64,000 nt of DNA from Nitrospira sp. (GCA_024331095.1 JANDJE010000003.1:99768-163767), one strand, 5' to 3'. Positions 1 through 9,511 are shown, numbered from the stretch's first letter. Translations and numbers: made by a program. Notes: a model not told the origin generated them from the sequence alone.

Positions 1-776
1 AGTGTATGGACCCAGACATCGCCCTCGGGGTGCCAGGTCGGATCTTGCGGACAGCCTTGAAGGGCCGCGAGTTCGGGATAAAACCGAAGCCAGCCAGTGT
101 CGCGTAAAAACGTCAGGCCGAGCGACGGTTTGACGCCGTCGAGCAGCAGCGTTTTCCATTCTTCCCAAATCCGTTCGGCCGGCTGCCCGGCTTGGGAAAG
201 AGTTCCACATAATCGAATCGTTTCCGGGGCGGGGGTCAGTTCGAACCGGGCGGCCAGTTGCATGCCGCGCAACACGCGCAGCGGGTCTTCGGCAAATCGA
301 TCGGAGACATGGCGCAGCACACGGAAGGTCAAGTCCTCCCGGCCGTTGAATGGGTCGCGGAGCTCCGACGTGGCGGGGCTCCAGGCCATGGCGTTGATTG
401 TGAAATCGCGGCGGGCCAGCGCCTCGTCGATGTCCATGGTGGGATCGGCATGATTCCGCATGGCGGCGACGGATGTATGGCCAGCCGGGATGCGCGACGG
501 AACGGATACGTCGATCGGCAGGCCGTCAAGCTTGAAGACGCCGAAGGCTTTCCCGACGAACCGGACTGTGAAATGTTCTCGGAGCACGTCGTGAAGTCGG
601 TCCGGGTCGAGACCGGTGACCTCGACATCGAGATCGTGAGGTTGCCGTTCCAGCAGCAAGTCACGGACGGAACCTCCCACCAGCCATGTCCTCCCCCCGG
701 CGCGGCGGACCGTTTCCTCGATGCGGCGCAGCGACCGAGCGAGCGCAGGAGCCTCGATGCGGAAGGAAACGGTCAT
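1..776 (-). CDS. CCA tRNA nucleotidyltransferase / poly(A) polymerase family protein (partial, C-terminus outside window)
   Basis: Read directly from the minus strand; it is not in the ORF track because no stop lies inside the window. The frame stays open from an ATG at 776 to base 1 (about 258 residues). The N-terminus has the class II nucleotidyltransferase motif GGSVRDLLLER followed by HDLDVEVTG, the metal-binding acidic pair. The RRDFTINAMAW segment and an RVLRGMQLAARF segment follow, typical of the head and neck domains of CCA-adding enzymes and poly(A) polymerases. The likely role is tRNA 3'-CCA addition or repair in the cytoplasm. The specificity, and any C-terminal HD domain, cannot be judged. 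It starts 6 bases after the galT-like stop, so the two are probably co-transcribed. Confidence 0.85.
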   Translation of the reverse strand, partial: MTVSFRIEAPALARSLRRIEETVRRAGGRTWLVGGSVRDLLLERQPHDLDVEVTGLDPDRLHDVLREHFTVRFVGKAFGVFKLDGLPIDVSVPSRIPAGHTSVAAMRNHADPTMDIDEALARRDFTINAMAWSPATSELRDPFNGREDLTFRVLRHVSDRFAEDPLRVLRGMQLAARFELTPAPETIRLCGTLSQAGQPAERIWEEWKTLLLDGVKPSLGLTFLRDTGWLRFYPELAALQGCPQDPTWHPEGDVWVHT

Positions 777-782
777 GATCCA

Positions 783-1787
783 TCACACATCGACATCGCG
801 AAGGAACTTGGCGGACTCTTCCGGCGAGACCGGGTTGATGTAGAACCCCGTTCCCCACTCAAACCCGGCGACTTGTGTCAGTTTGGGGATGATCTCCAGG
901 TGCCAGTGGTAAAACTCGCCGGTCCGTTCGTGAAGCGGCGAACTGTGGAGGATGAAGTTGTACGCGGGGCGGGACAGGGCCTTGTCCATTCGGCGGAGGC
1001 ATTCGGACAACATCGGCGCCAGACATTCAAACTGCGTTTTGTGACCTTCCTCGAAGTAGCCCGCGTGGCGCTTGGGCAGGATCCACATCTCGAAAGGAAA
1101 GCGCGGAGCGAACGGCGTGACACAGACGAACTCGGGGTTTTCAGCCACGATCCGCTCGCCGTCACCTGTTTCCTGTCGGATGATGTCGCAGTAGATGCAC
1201 CGTTCTTTCTGTTCGAAGTGGGCCCGGCAGCCTTCGATTTCGTCCTGCACGCTGGTGGGGACGATCGGCAGGGCGATCAACTGGGAATGGCTGTGTTCCA
1301 GCGTCGCGCCGGCAGCCAGGCCGTGGTTTTTGAAAATGATGATGTAGCGAAGCCGGACGTCTTTTTTCAAATCGATGATGCGGTCCCGATAGGCCCAGAG
1401 CACGTCTTCAATCTGTTTGGCCGGCAATTCCGCGAGGCCGTCGGTATGGCTGGGGGTTTCGATGATGACCTCATGGGCGCCGATGCCGTTCATGCGATCA
1501 TAGAGGCCGATCCCTTCTCGCCCCATTTCTCCTTCAACTTGCAGGGCGGGAAATTTGTTGGGGACCACGCGCACGGTCCAGTTCGGGGAGTTCGGTTCGG
1601 CCGGTTGCGGTCTGTAGGCCATGATTTCCTTGGGCGTCAGCCGCTCTTGTCCCGGACAGAAGGGACACAGCGCCGAGGGAGTGGGTCTGGTGGCCGGCAA
1701 GCGCATGAAGTCGTGCGGGCGGCCGTTTCGTTCCGTCGAAATAATGACCCACCGACCGACGATGGGATCGCGTCGCAGATCAGGCAT
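783..1787 (-). CDS. galT: Galactose-1-phosphate uridylyltransferase-like protein (HIT-superfamily)
   Basis: A 334-residue protein of about the usual GalT length. It opens with MPDLRRDPIVGRWVII, the classical GalT start. Zinc-type cysteines appear as CPFC near residue 41, and a second pair CIYC lies further on. The catalytic HIT-like motif is HSHSQ near residues 165-169, where the second His would be the nucleotidylated residue. The C-terminal half carries HWHLEIIPK. The family transfers UMP between UDP-glucose and galactose 1-phosphate. In organisms without galactose catabolism, close relatives may instead act as ADP-glucose or other sugar-phosphate nucleotidyltransferases. The GH57 glycosidase just upstream suggests a link to glycan or glycogen metabolism, which is inference. 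Confidence 0.85.
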   Translation of the reverse strand: MPDLRRDPIVGRWVIISTERNGRPHDFMRLPATRPTPSALCPFCPGQERLTPKEIMAYRPQPAEPNSPNWTVRVVPNKFPALQVEGEMGREGIGLYDRMNGIGAHEVIIETPSHTDGLAELPAKQIEDVLWAYRDRIIDLKKDVRLRYIIIFKNHGLAAGATLEHSHSQLIALPIVPTSVQDEIEGCRAHFEQKERCIYCDIIRQETGDGERIVAENPEFVCVTPFAPRFPFEMWILPKRHAGYFEEGHKTQFECLAPMLSECLRRMDKALSRPAYNFILHSSPLHERTGEFYHWHLEIIPKLTQVAGFEWGTGFYINPVSPEESAKFLRDVDV

Positions 1788-1881
1788 GGTATCCTCCGTC
1801 TATTGTCGTTTGTGGAAGGGAAAGCGACAGGGCCGCAACAGGGTTGTTCCCTCCACAAGCCACCTCGTCGTGTCCTCATTT

Positions 1882-4086
1882 CTAGACACGCCAGAACATC
1901 GCATCGAAGTCGGAACCCGGAACGGTCAACGTCGCGGGTCGCTGTCGCGGGTAACGGGCGACTTCGAGGCCATGTTCCAGCGCCACGATCGATAGACTCA
2001 GCTCATCCCCGGGATCCAGGCCCAGGTCCTTCCTGGGCGCCATCAATTCCAGAATCTTTTTTCGACAAATCGATGAATAGGTACCGACCTCCACCCACGA
2101 GTCCGGCCCCTCGGACCGGCTTAAGACAAAATGGTCGGGTTCCGGCTCTTCGAGGGAGAACGTGAGTCGAAAAGTGGAACCGGGGCTCTTGATCGTGATC
2201 TCCGCCCGCAAGGCTCCTCCTCGGTCGGCGGCGGATTGATCAAAGTCGAATCGAAGAAAAAATCCCTCATGACTCCACGCGAATCGAATCGCCGCCAACG
2301 GACCCTCGGCTTTCCACATGGCGCCGAGCGGCGGTCTGGTGTTGATGGACCCCGCTCCCCGCCATTCAAAGAAGTCGGTCACCAGTCCGTCGATCGTCGG
2401 CGTCAAGAGCGCCACCGGCTGGGTGACGACATCGGTTTCCATCTGGGATGAAAGACGGACGATCGGATGGTTTAAGTCGTCCGGAGGCTGGAGTCCCATG
2501 TGGTGCCAGACGTTGCGCAGATGCGTTCTGAAGAGTCGATCGAACTCCATCTTGAAGTCCGTCTCGAAGTCGTCGCCGTACCACCAGAACCAATCGCTGC
2601 CTTCGGCGGCGTAAAGTTCATCCCACGCGGCCTTGGCTTGCTCGGAAGCAAGCGTGGGCGCGATCGCGGCGAGCCTCGATCGCGTGTAACCCAGCAGATT
2701 CCAGGCTCGATTGTCCTCCTCATGGCCGATCCAAATTTTGAAGTCCGCGTTGATCCATGAACCGGAATGCAGAGTGGAGAGGTGATGGACGGGGGGAACG
2801 GCTCCGATCGCCTCGGAGACGGTGGAAGCCTGAATGACCGCATCCGGCGTCAGGTCAAGTTTTCGCGAGGAAAACATCGTATAAAGAAGAGAAAGAAACC
2901 GTTCTCCACCGTCGTGGTAGTGCTCCCAGGGGTTTTCTCCGTCCAGGATGATGGGGATGACGATCGACTCCTGCTCGGCCTCCCGAATGATCTGCGCCAG
3001 CCGACGGGCTACGTCTTCGGCCGCCGATTCGGGCGTCGTTCTGTAGTACACAAATCCGAAGGCGTCCGAGAGTTCCCGGTCACGGAACAGCAGGGCCAAC
3101 TCCTGGCCCGGCGTGCCCGCTTGATAGGGCCGGTAGAGGGCCGATCGCCGGTTCCAGGGACGGCCTTCCATTTCCAGTGAACGGGCAAGGATGCCCTCGT
3201 CAGTGGCGAGCCAACGCAAACCGACGTGATGCGCGAGAGGAAGCAGTTCCGGACAGACCGACCCTTCCGACGGCCACAGACCGACCGGCGGCCGGCCGAA
3301 GATTCGGTGATGGAAGTCCACCGCCATCCGGAGTTGTGCCACCGCGTCTTCGGGGGCGTGGAAGCGGGCGGGTAACGGAAGATCGGGCCTCGCGCGCCTT
3401 GTGGTTTCTGTGTCGATCACCAAGGGGAGAATCGGGTGAAAAAACGGCGTCGTGCTGATTTCGATCTGACCCCGCTCCGACAAGGCGCGGTAGCGAGGCA
3501 CGATGGCTTGCACGACGGAGCGTTGGAGCGCCAGCACTTCCTGCTTGTCTTCCTCCGTGTAGCCGCGATTCTTATTGCGCAGAGTCGCCAATCGAGGGTA
3601 CCCTTGGATCGCGCCGTATCCGAACCATGCCAAGTTGTGCCAGACCTGCAAGTCGAGAAAATCCTGGATGGAAAAACGGCGGGCCAGTTTGATCAAGTCC
3701 TGTCCCCGCACGTCCAATCCCCGCTTGACCAACAGCTCATGGTAGCGTCGATGGGGGCGCACCATGGTGGACCAGTTGGCGGAAAAAAAATGGCGAATGA
3801 TAAAAGCCCGTTCTTCTTCGGTCAGGTCCGAGGCCGGCCGTTGCGCATGTTCGAGAAACAGATCCCGTACGGTTCCCTCGCCGATCTCTTGGAGCTGCAA
3901 GAGCAAGGAGGGAGTGAAGTTGAACGTCGCGCGCACGGCGGGAAATTGCTCCAACAAATGGGCCATGTCGTAGTAGGCTTTGATTGCGTGCAGGCGCACC
4001 CACGGCATGCTGGCCAAGCCCGCAACCGGATCGGTATAGTAGGGCTGATGCATGTGCCACAGAAAACAGATATGGGCGTGTTTCAT
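1882..4086 (-). CDS. Glycoside hydrolase family 57 protein (alpha-amylase/amylopullulanase type)
   Basis: A 734-residue protein starting MKHAHICFLWHMHQPYY, the typical first strand of GH57 enzymes, with WHMHQPYY forming part of the active site. GLWPSEGSV near the middle matches the region carrying the GH57 nucleophile glutamate. LDGENPWEHYHDGGERF fits the acid/base aspartate region. There is no signal peptide, so it is probably cytoplasmic. The family acts on alpha-1,4 or alpha-1,6 glucans. The long C-terminal part, after about residue 540, looks like an added beta-rich domain. It lies upstream of galT in the same direction, separated by about 95 bases, which suggests a small carbohydrate operon. 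Exact substrate unknown. Confidence 0.85.
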   Translation of the reverse strand: MKHAHICFLWHMHQPYYTDPVAGLASMPWVRLHAIKAYYDMAHLLEQFPAVRATFNFTPSLLLQLQEIGEGTVRDLFLEHAQRPASDLTEEERAFIIRHFFSANWSTMVRPHRRYHELLVKRGLDVRGQDLIKLARRFSIQDFLDLQVWHNLAWFGYGAIQGYPRLATLRNKNRGYTEEDKQEVLALQRSVVQAIVPRYRALSERGQIEISTTPFFHPILPLVIDTETTRRARPDLPLPARFHAPEDAVAQLRMAVDFHHRIFGRPPVGLWPSEGSVCPELLPLAHHVGLRWLATDEGILARSLEMEGRPWNRRSALYRPYQAGTPGQELALLFRDRELSDAFGFVYYRTTPESAAEDVARRLAQIIREAEQESIVIPIILDGENPWEHYHDGGERFLSLLYTMFSSRKLDLTPDAVIQASTVSEAIGAVPPVHHLSTLHSGSWINADFKIWIGHEEDNRAWNLLGYTRSRLAAIAPTLASEQAKAAWDELYAAEGSDWFWWYGDDFETDFKMEFDRLFRTHLRNVWHHMGLQPPDDLNHPIVRLSSQMETDVVTQPVALLTPTIDGLVTDFFEWRGAGSINTRPPLGAMWKAEGPLAAIRFAWSHEGFFLRFDFDQSAADRGGALRAEITIKSPGSTFRLTFSLEEPEPDHFVLSRSEGPDSWVEVGTYSSICRKKILELMAPRKDLGLDPGDELSLSIVALEHGLEVARYPRQRPATLTVPGSDFDAMFWRV

Positions 4087-4192
4087 GGGCGTGAGAGATG
4101 ATGCTGTTTGATCAAAAGTATGTCATAGGGGGCATGGCCTTGCAATCAAACGGGCGGACAGTGCGCAACACGCCGGCCGGAGGGGCGGTCTG

Positions 4193-4600
4193 ATGGGGTG
4201 GTTGCGTTATTGGGGGCCGGTGTGCGCGTATGCCGGGTTGATTTTCTATCTCTCCTCGCTGCCCAATCCGGAGGACAAGCTTCCGTCGTTCGTCGGACTT
4301 TTCAGCGATAAGGTCCTGCACGCGGTGGAGTACGCGATGCTCGGCGGACTGTTCTACAGAGCCTTTCGTTGGGGAACCAACGAGGCCGTCAAGCCGTGGG
4401 CCGGTTTCCTGGCCGTGCTGGCGACGTCTCTGTACGGGCTCAGCGACGAAATTCATCAGTCTTTTGTGCCCCATCGTGATGCCAGCGGGTGGGATTGGCT
4501 TGCCGACAGCGTCGGGGCCCTGGTCGGCGTCGCGACCGTCCAACGCCTCTTCCGCTGGCGGCGGCCTGGATGGCTTGTGTGGGAATCGGATCGTGGATGA
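4193..4600 (+). CDS. VanZ-like family membrane protein
   Basis: A 135-residue protein with about four hydrophobic segments. The start at 4193 is supported by a GGAGGGG Shine-Dalgarno site about 6 bases upstream. The family signature is visible: the first helix ends in FYLSSLPNP, followed by FSDKVLHAVEYAMLGGLFYRAF and then DEIHQSFVPHRDASGWDWLADSVGALVG, which match the conserved VanZ/phosphotransbutyrylase-like pattern. VanZ proteins sit in the cytoplasmic membrane. Some confer low-level resistance to lipoglycopeptide antibiotics, but most have no known role. It diverges from the GH57 gene, and the AmgK/MurU pair lies downstream. Confidence 0.85.
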   Translation: MGWLRYWGPVCAYAGLIFYLSSLPNPEDKLPSFVGLFSDKVLHAVEYAMLGGLFYRAFRWGTNEAVKPWAGFLAVLATSLYGLSDEIHQSFVPHRDASGWDWLADSVGALVGVATVQRLFRWRRPGWLVWESDRG

Positions 4601-4751
4601 ATTGCCGGAATCAATCGTCTGCTCCCTGTTGATGACCGCCCCAGTCCGGCGTTCCTTTGAGCCGGGCGATGCCTGGGATACTTGGAGCGGGTGATCGCTC
4701 TATCGCTGTCTTCGTGACAAGCAGCAAGGTCGTCGATATAATCGACGGCGT

Positions 4752-5855
4752 ATGTCGGCGGTCAACTCGACATTTCCCTCTTCGGCCCCAATCGCTCCCG
4801 ATCCGTCCCGTGTGGCCCGGACGATTCAAACGTATCTTGCCCCCGGCCTGGCGTTGCGCGAGATCCGACCGTTGGCCGGTGATGCGTCGAATCGCCGCTA
4901 TTATCGTGCGGTGCTCGACGGCGGTCCTCCGCCCTCCGTGATCATCATGCAATTGGCCCAAGCGGAGGAATTCAAACAGTCCGAGGAGGCGGTCAGCGGC
5001 ACGGGCAAGGAACTCGACGAGTTGCCCTTTATAAACGTCCTCGCGCACCTGGCGAAAGCGGATGTGCCGGTGCCGACGCTCCATTATTACGACGTGGATG
5101 CCGGCCTTTTGTACCTTGAGGATTTCGGCGATGTGACGCTTGCGGAAGCGGCCCGTACGGCCGATCCCGCGACGCTGGAGTCGCGCTATAAGCAGGCCAT
5201 CGATATCATGGTTCGGTTCCAGATGGAAGCCACGACGCCGGCCGATATGGGCTGCGTGGCTTTTCATCGTCGCTTTGACGTTCCGTTATTGATGTGGGAG
5301 TTCGATCATTTTCTGGAGTACGGCGTCGTCGCGCGACGAGGGAAGCCGATGTGCGCGGACGATTGGGCGGCCATCCGCCGGGAGTTCGAGCATATCGCCG
5401 ACACGTTGGCGGGGCAGCCTCGTGTTTTCGTGCATCGAGATTACCATTCGCGCAACGTGATGGTCGATGGAGAGCGATTAGGCGTGATCGATTTTCAGGA
5501 TGCCTTGATGGGACCGGCGACCTATGACTTGGCGTCCCTCCTGCGGGACGCGTATATCGAGCTCGACGAATCGCTGGTGGATGAGTTGGCGGGCTACTAT
5601 TTGGACCGGATGGCCGCCCGGCGCGTCGTCTGGGCCAATCGCGCCTCGTTTCGCCGTTTGTTTGATCTCACCAGCATCCAACGAAATCTCAAGGCCGCCG
5701 GCCGATTCGTCTATATCGATTGCGTGAAACACAATCCCAAATTTCTGCCGGACATTCCGCGTGTGCTGGGCTACGTGAAGCGGAATCTTGCCAAGTATCC
5801 GGAATTAGACGAGCTGCGCCGCCGCCTGACCCCGTACGTGCCGGAGTTGCAATGA
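4752..5855 (+). CDS. amgK: Aminoglycoside-phosphotransferase-fold sugar kinase, AmgK-like (N-acetylmuramate/N-acetylglucosamine kinase)
   Basis: A 367-residue protein of the APH kinase fold. The Brenner motif is VHRDYHSRNVMV near residue 230 and the metal-binding aspartate follows in GVIDFQDALMGPATYDLASLLRD. In AmgK, the anomeric kinase of the peptidoglycan recycling shortcut, ATP is used to make MurNAc 1-phosphate. The assignment rests on the next gene in the same direction, a MurU-like nucleotidyltransferase 89 bases downstream, because amgK-murU pairs are a known arrangement in bacteria lacking the MurQ route. No clear Shine-Dalgarno precedes the ATG. Without the neighbour I would call it only a phosphotransferase. 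Confidence 0.75.
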   Translation: MSAVNSTFPSSAPIAPDPSRVARTIQTYLAPGLALREIRPLAGDASNRRYYRAVLDGGPPPSVIIMQLAQAEEFKQSEEAVSGTGKELDELPFINVLAHLAKADVPVPTLHYYDVDAGLLYLEDFGDVTLAEAARTADPATLESRYKQAIDIMVRFQMEATTPADMGCVAFHRRFDVPLLMWEFDHFLEYGVVARRGKPMCADDWAAIRREFEHIADTLAGQPRVFVHRDYHSRNVMVDGERLGVIDFQDALMGPATYDLASLLRDAYIELDESLVDELAGYYLDRMAARRVVWANRASFRRLFDLTSIQRNLKAAGRFVYIDCVKHNPKFLPDIPRVLGYVKRNLAKYPELDELRRRLTPYVPELQ

Positions 5856-5944
5856 GCGGTCATCCGTTCGGCGGGTGACGCCGGTCCGGAGTTGCGGATG
5901 ATCGTGCCGGTTTTGCGCTCGCTCCGGCTCTGGGGACCCGTGTT

Positions 5945-6691
5945 ATGAAAGCCATGATTCTCGCCGCGGGGCTCGGAACCCGCCTTCGGCCGTTGACCGA
6001 CGGCGTGCCGAAGCCGTTGTTGCCGGTCGGCGGCACGCCGCTCATCGTGTGGAATCTGTTGCTTCTCAGGCGTCATGGATTCCGGGACGTCGTCATCAAC
6101 CTGCACTATCTGGGCCCGATGATCGAAGAAGCCTTGGGCGATGGATCGCGATTCGGCCTGCGGATTACATATTCCAAAGAGACGACGATTTTGGGAACCG
6201 GCGGAGGCATTAAACAAGCCGAACCCTATTTCGACGGAGAGCCGGTGTTGGTCTTAAACGGCGATACCCTTGTCGAACTGGACCTGGATGAACTCGTAGC
6301 GTTTCATGTCGCCGAGAAGGCCATGGCGACGTTGGTTCTGCGGGAGGATCGCGACGCCGTCCGGTGGGGTTTGGTGGAGATGGGGACTGAACACCGCATT
6401 GTTCGAATTACCGGTCAAGGTCTTGATGACAGCGGTCCCACCGTGCCGCGCATGTTCGCCGGAATTCATATTCTGCATCCGGGCCTGCTTAGGGATGTGC
6501 CCAAGGAAACGGCGCTGTCGATCATTGATCCCTATGTCGCCGCCATCAAGCGAGGTGAAAGGGTGCTGGGGTATGACATGCAGGGCTACTGGTCCGACGT
6601 GGGGACCATCGAACGATATACTCAGGCCGAGCACGATGTTCGAGCGGGGCTGATTCGCCTGGAGGACCGACATCTCGCCTCTTCCCGCTAG
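5945..6691 (+). CDS. murU: Sugar-1-phosphate nucleotidyltransferase, MurU-like (MurNAc-1-P uridylyltransferase)
   Basis: A 248-residue protein starting MKAMILAAGLGTRLRPLTDGVPKPLLPVGG, the nucleotide-binding signature (GxGTRLxPxT...PKP) of the NTP_transferase family. The short length and the lack of a left-handed beta-helix extension fit MurU rather than GlmU. LNGDTLVELDLDELV holds a metal-binding aspartate. With AmgK it would produce UDP-MurNAc directly from recycled MurNAc, bypassing de novo synthesis and fosfomycin-sensitive MurA. The role as MurU is inferred from family and context. A mannose-1-phosphate or glucose-1-phosphate transferase is the alternative. Confidence 0.75.
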   Translation: MKAMILAAGLGTRLRPLTDGVPKPLLPVGGTPLIVWNLLLLRRHGFRDVVINLHYLGPMIEEALGDGSRFGLRITYSKETTILGTGGGIKQAEPYFDGEPVLVLNGDTLVELDLDELVAFHVAEKAMATLVLREDRDAVRWGLVEMGTEHRIVRITGQGLDDSGPTVPRMFAGIHILHPGLLRDVPKETALSIIDPYVAAIKRGERVLGYDMQGYWSDVGTIERYTQAEHDVRAGLIRLEDRHLASSR

Positions 6692-6767
6692 TCGATCGCA
6701 CGTCTTCTTCGGGACGGCCGGTGGAGAAACGGTCGGTTTGTATCCAACAAATCGATGGAAACGGTCG

Positions 6768-8171
6768 TCAGACGCCGTCGGACAGAACCGTGTTCCCAAG
6801 CTCTCCCATGGACTTGTGGCGTTTGATCAAACGAGCCAGGTAGGTGCGCTGGAGCTTTAAAAACTCCGCAGCCTTGGTTTGATTGCCATTGGCGTGGGCG
6901 ACGGCGCGGGCGATGATGTAGCGACTGTGTTCTTCCATCGATCGGTGGTAAGGCAAATCCAAATAAGGAAGGTAGGGACGATCGTTGGGGCGGAGATCCT
7001 GTTCTTCCTGCAACAGGGCGAGCATGTTGGGTTCGATCGTGTCGGTGGGGCTCAAGACGACGGCTCGGGCGATCACGTTTTCCAACTCTCGAATGTTGCC
7101 CGGCCAAGAATACCGGGTCAGGGCATCCAGCGCCTGGGGGCTCAAGGTCATGTGCGGGCGCTTGGCATCCTTGGCGTGCCGATCAAGAAAGAAGTGAGCC
7201 AATGCGGGGATGTCGCTTCGGCGCTCCCGCAGGGGGGGAAGGGTGAGCGTGATGACGTTCAATCGAAAATAGAGATCCTCGCGGAACTCACCGGCTTTCA
7301 CCGCTTTCTTTAAATCCTTATTCGTGGCCGCGATGATGCGGATGTTGACCGAAACGGTCTTGGTGCCGCCGACGCGGTGAAACTCGCGGTCCTGCAGCAC
7401 GCGCAGCAGCTTGGCCTGCAGCGGCAGCGACATGTCGCCGATTTCGTCCAGAAACACCGTGCCGCCGTCGGCCATTTCCAACTTGCCTTTCTGCAGTCGG
7501 TCCGCGCCGGTAAAGGCGCCGCGTTCATGGCCGAACAGTTCGTTCTCGAGCAGGGTTTCGGTCAGCGCCACGCAGTTGATGACGATGAGCGGCATGGCCT
7601 GGCGGTGGCTCCATTGGTGGATCGAGCGGGCGAACAGTTCCTTGCCGGTTCCGCTCTCGCCGAGCAGGAGCACGCCGGCGTCGGACTTGGCGGCCCGACG
7701 GGCCGCTTCGATGATGAGTTGGATCGACGGGCTGTTGCCGACGATCGAGGCGTAGCGTCCGGCGACTTCGGAGCGGAGGTAGTCGATCTGCCGGCGTAAA
7801 TGATCCCGTTCGAGGGCTTTTCTGATGACGAGCAACAGGTGGTCCTTGTCCAGCGGTTTGGTCAGAAAGTCATAGGCCCCTTCTTTCATCGCCTCGACCG
7901 CGATGTCGATGGAGCCGTGGGCGGTCATGACGACGACGGGCAGGTCGTTCGGTTGTTTCGAACGGTTCAAGTGTTTCAAAACGTCGAGTCCGGAGAGTTT
8001 GGGAAGGGTCAGATCCAGCAGCACGAGGTTGGGGGATTCCTGCGCAATTTGTCCTATCGCCTCTTGGCCGTCCCTCGCGGTGACGATGTCGTAGCCGTGG
8101 GACTGAAGCCGGTCTTGCAACACCGACACAATGTCCGGGTCGTCGTCGGCGATGAGGATTTTCTCGGCCAT
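6768..8171 (-). CDS. Sigma-54-dependent response regulator (NtrC/AtoC type)
   Basis: The track ORF begins at 8414, but that extension overlaps the DUF1015 gene. The real start is the ATG at 8171 (MAEKILIADDDPDIV), giving 467 residues. The domain order is a receiver domain (phospho-acceptor in LVLLDLTLPKLSG), an AAA+ sigma-54 interaction domain with Walker A GESGTGKELFARS and the sigma-54 contact loop GAFTGA, and a Fis-type helix-turn-helix near the C-terminus (NQTKAAEFLKLQRTYLARLIKRH). Phosphorylation would drive open-complex formation at sigma-54 promoters. No sensor kinase gene is adjacent, so it is an orphan here. It starts 17 bases after the DUF1015 stop and is likely co-transcribed with it. 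Confidence 0.93.
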   Translation of the reverse strand: MAEKILIADDDPDIVSVLQDRLQSHGYDIVTARDGQEAIGQIAQESPNLVLLDLTLPKLSGLDVLKHLNRSKQPNDLPVVVMTAHGSIDIAVEAMKEGAYDFLTKPLDKDHLLLVIRKALERDHLRRQIDYLRSEVAGRYASIVGNSPSIQLIIEAARRAAKSDAGVLLLGESGTGKELFARSIHQWSHRQAMPLIVINCVALTETLLENELFGHERGAFTGADRLQKGKLEMADGGTVFLDEIGDMSLPLQAKLLRVLQDREFHRVGGTKTVSVNIRIIAATNKDLKKAVKAGEFREDLYFRLNVITLTLPPLRERRSDIPALAHFFLDRHAKDAKRPHMTLSPQALDALTRYSWPGNIRELENVIARAVVLSPTDTIEPNMLALLQEEQDLRPNDRPYLPYLDLPYHRSMEEHSRYIIARAVAHANGNQTKAAEFLKLQRTYLARLIKRHKSMGELGNTVLSDGV

Positions 8172-8188
8172 GGTCCTGTCTCCCTGCG

Positions 8189-9511
8189 TCACTCCTCCAT
8201 CACGTGGAGAACCAAACCGGTGAGCGGTTTGGGGTAGAAGTACGTCGATTTGTGCGGCATGCGCTCGCCCGCCGTCGCGACCGCGCGGATTTCTCCCACC
8301 TTGGTCGCGTTGAGCAGCAACGCCCCGGCGCCGATTCCTTGAGCGACCCAATTCAACGCTTCGTGGTCGTCCTTCGTGTAAAGAATCGCTTCCTGCTCCT
8401 CGCGTGAAGGGCAAAGTTTGGCGATGATCAGTTGCTGGAGCAGCGACACGTCAAGTCGCGCGCGCGGAGAGGCGTCGGGCGACGGGCGATGGGCCGGTTT
8501 CAGCGTCAGTGTGGCGTATCGAGACTCGCCCTTCACGGCCATTCCAAACACGGGGGCGGATCGCCCGTTCGACCTGAGGGCGGCGATGAATTGCGCGCGC
8601 GCCGTCTCTTGCGAGGCGTCCGTATAGGGAAATTCTTGATAGTCGAACGTGTCGCCGAGCAAGGATTTGATCTTCTCGTACGACGGGAGAGGAGCGGTGA
8701 GAACCCGGTGTGTCGGCAGAACGGTCAAGCCGGGATCTTCCAACGGAGCCAGCAGCATCAACACGCAATCATAGGGCTGGAGATCCGCGGGACCGCCCCC
8801 TTGTCGGCGAAGCATCCGGTAATTCAGCGCGGTTTCATAGCGGTGATGGCCGTCCGCGATAAAAAGCGGTTTGCTCCGCATGGCGCGGACAACTTGATCG
8901 AGGAAAGCGGGATCGGTGACGGGCCAAAGCCGCTCGCGGAAACCGGCGTCGTCTTCAAAGTCGTAGCGGGCCGGTTGTCCTTTGACGGCCGTTTCCAAGA
9001 GTCCGATCACGCTGCCCTCCGGGTCGGAATACAGCGACCAAATGGGGCTCAGGTTCGCTCGGCAGGCCTGCAAGAGGTTCAGGCGGTCGGTTTTCGCCGC
9101 GGCCCTGGTGTTTTCATGGGGATAGATTCGTCCGGAGTCCAACGCCTCGAGCTTGACCAACGCGAGGAACCCGCGCAGGATTTTTGAAGCCGTTGCGCCG
9201 TCGCCGGATGAGGGGGGACGATATTCAATCGTATGGTAGTAGAGAGCCGGTTGCCGGTCTCGTTTGAGCGCGCCGCATGCGCGCCACTCGCGCAACGTGG
9301 AGGCGGCTCGGGTATAGCGGTTTTCGGTCGGCCCGTCTCCCGGCCTGTCGAGGCCCAATTCCAAGCGAATAATGTTGTGCGGATGACGTCGATGAAGCGC
9401 GTCTTGACCGGCCGCGTCGATGACGTCGTAGGGCGGGGCGACCACCTCTTTAATGTCGCCCACGACGGCGGGATCGTAGAGTGTGCCGTGAAACGGGAAA
9501 ATCTCTGACAT
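8189..9511 (-). CDS. DUF1015 family protein
   Basis: A 440-residue protein with the family signature near its start (FPFHGTLYDPAVVGDIKEVVAPPYDVI) and FIADGHHRYETALNYRM in the middle. The ATG at 9511 is preceded by GAGG about 7 bases away. DUF1015 proteins are widespread, soluble and poorly characterised. Some annotations link relatives to serine or SAM-related metabolism, but I cannot support a specific reaction. It lies between the prenyl synthase and the response regulator, all on the minus strand. Confidence 0.85.
   Translation of the reverse strand: MSEIFPFHGTLYDPAVVGDIKEVVAPPYDVIDAAGQDALHRRHPHNIIRLELGLDRPGDGPTENRYTRAASTLREWRACGALKRDRQPALYYHTIEYRPPSSGDGATASKILRGFLALVKLEALDSGRIYPHENTRAAAKTDRLNLLQACRANLSPIWSLYSDPEGSVIGLLETAVKGQPARYDFEDDAGFRERLWPVTDPAFLDQVVRAMRSKPLFIADGHHRYETALNYRMLRRQGGGPADLQPYDCVLMLLAPLEDPGLTVLPTHRVLTAPLPSYEKIKSLLGDTFDYQEFPYTDASQETARAQFIAALRSNGRSAPVFGMAVKGESRYATLTLKPAHRPSPDASPRARLDVSLLQQLIIAKLCPSREEQEAILYTKDDHEALNWVAQGIGAGALLLNATKVGEIRAVATAGERMPHKSTYFYPKPLTGLVLHVMEE

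Noticed and set aside
258-2165. Long plus-strand ORF of 635 aa
   Set aside because: It lies antisense to the CCA enzyme, galT-like and GH57 genes. It has a biased composition with no recognisable domain and is a shadow of GC-rich coding sequence.
8172-8414. N-terminal extension of the response regulator ORF (548 aa)
   Set aside because: Overlaps the end of the DUF1015 gene; the receiver domain begins at the internal ATG 8171.
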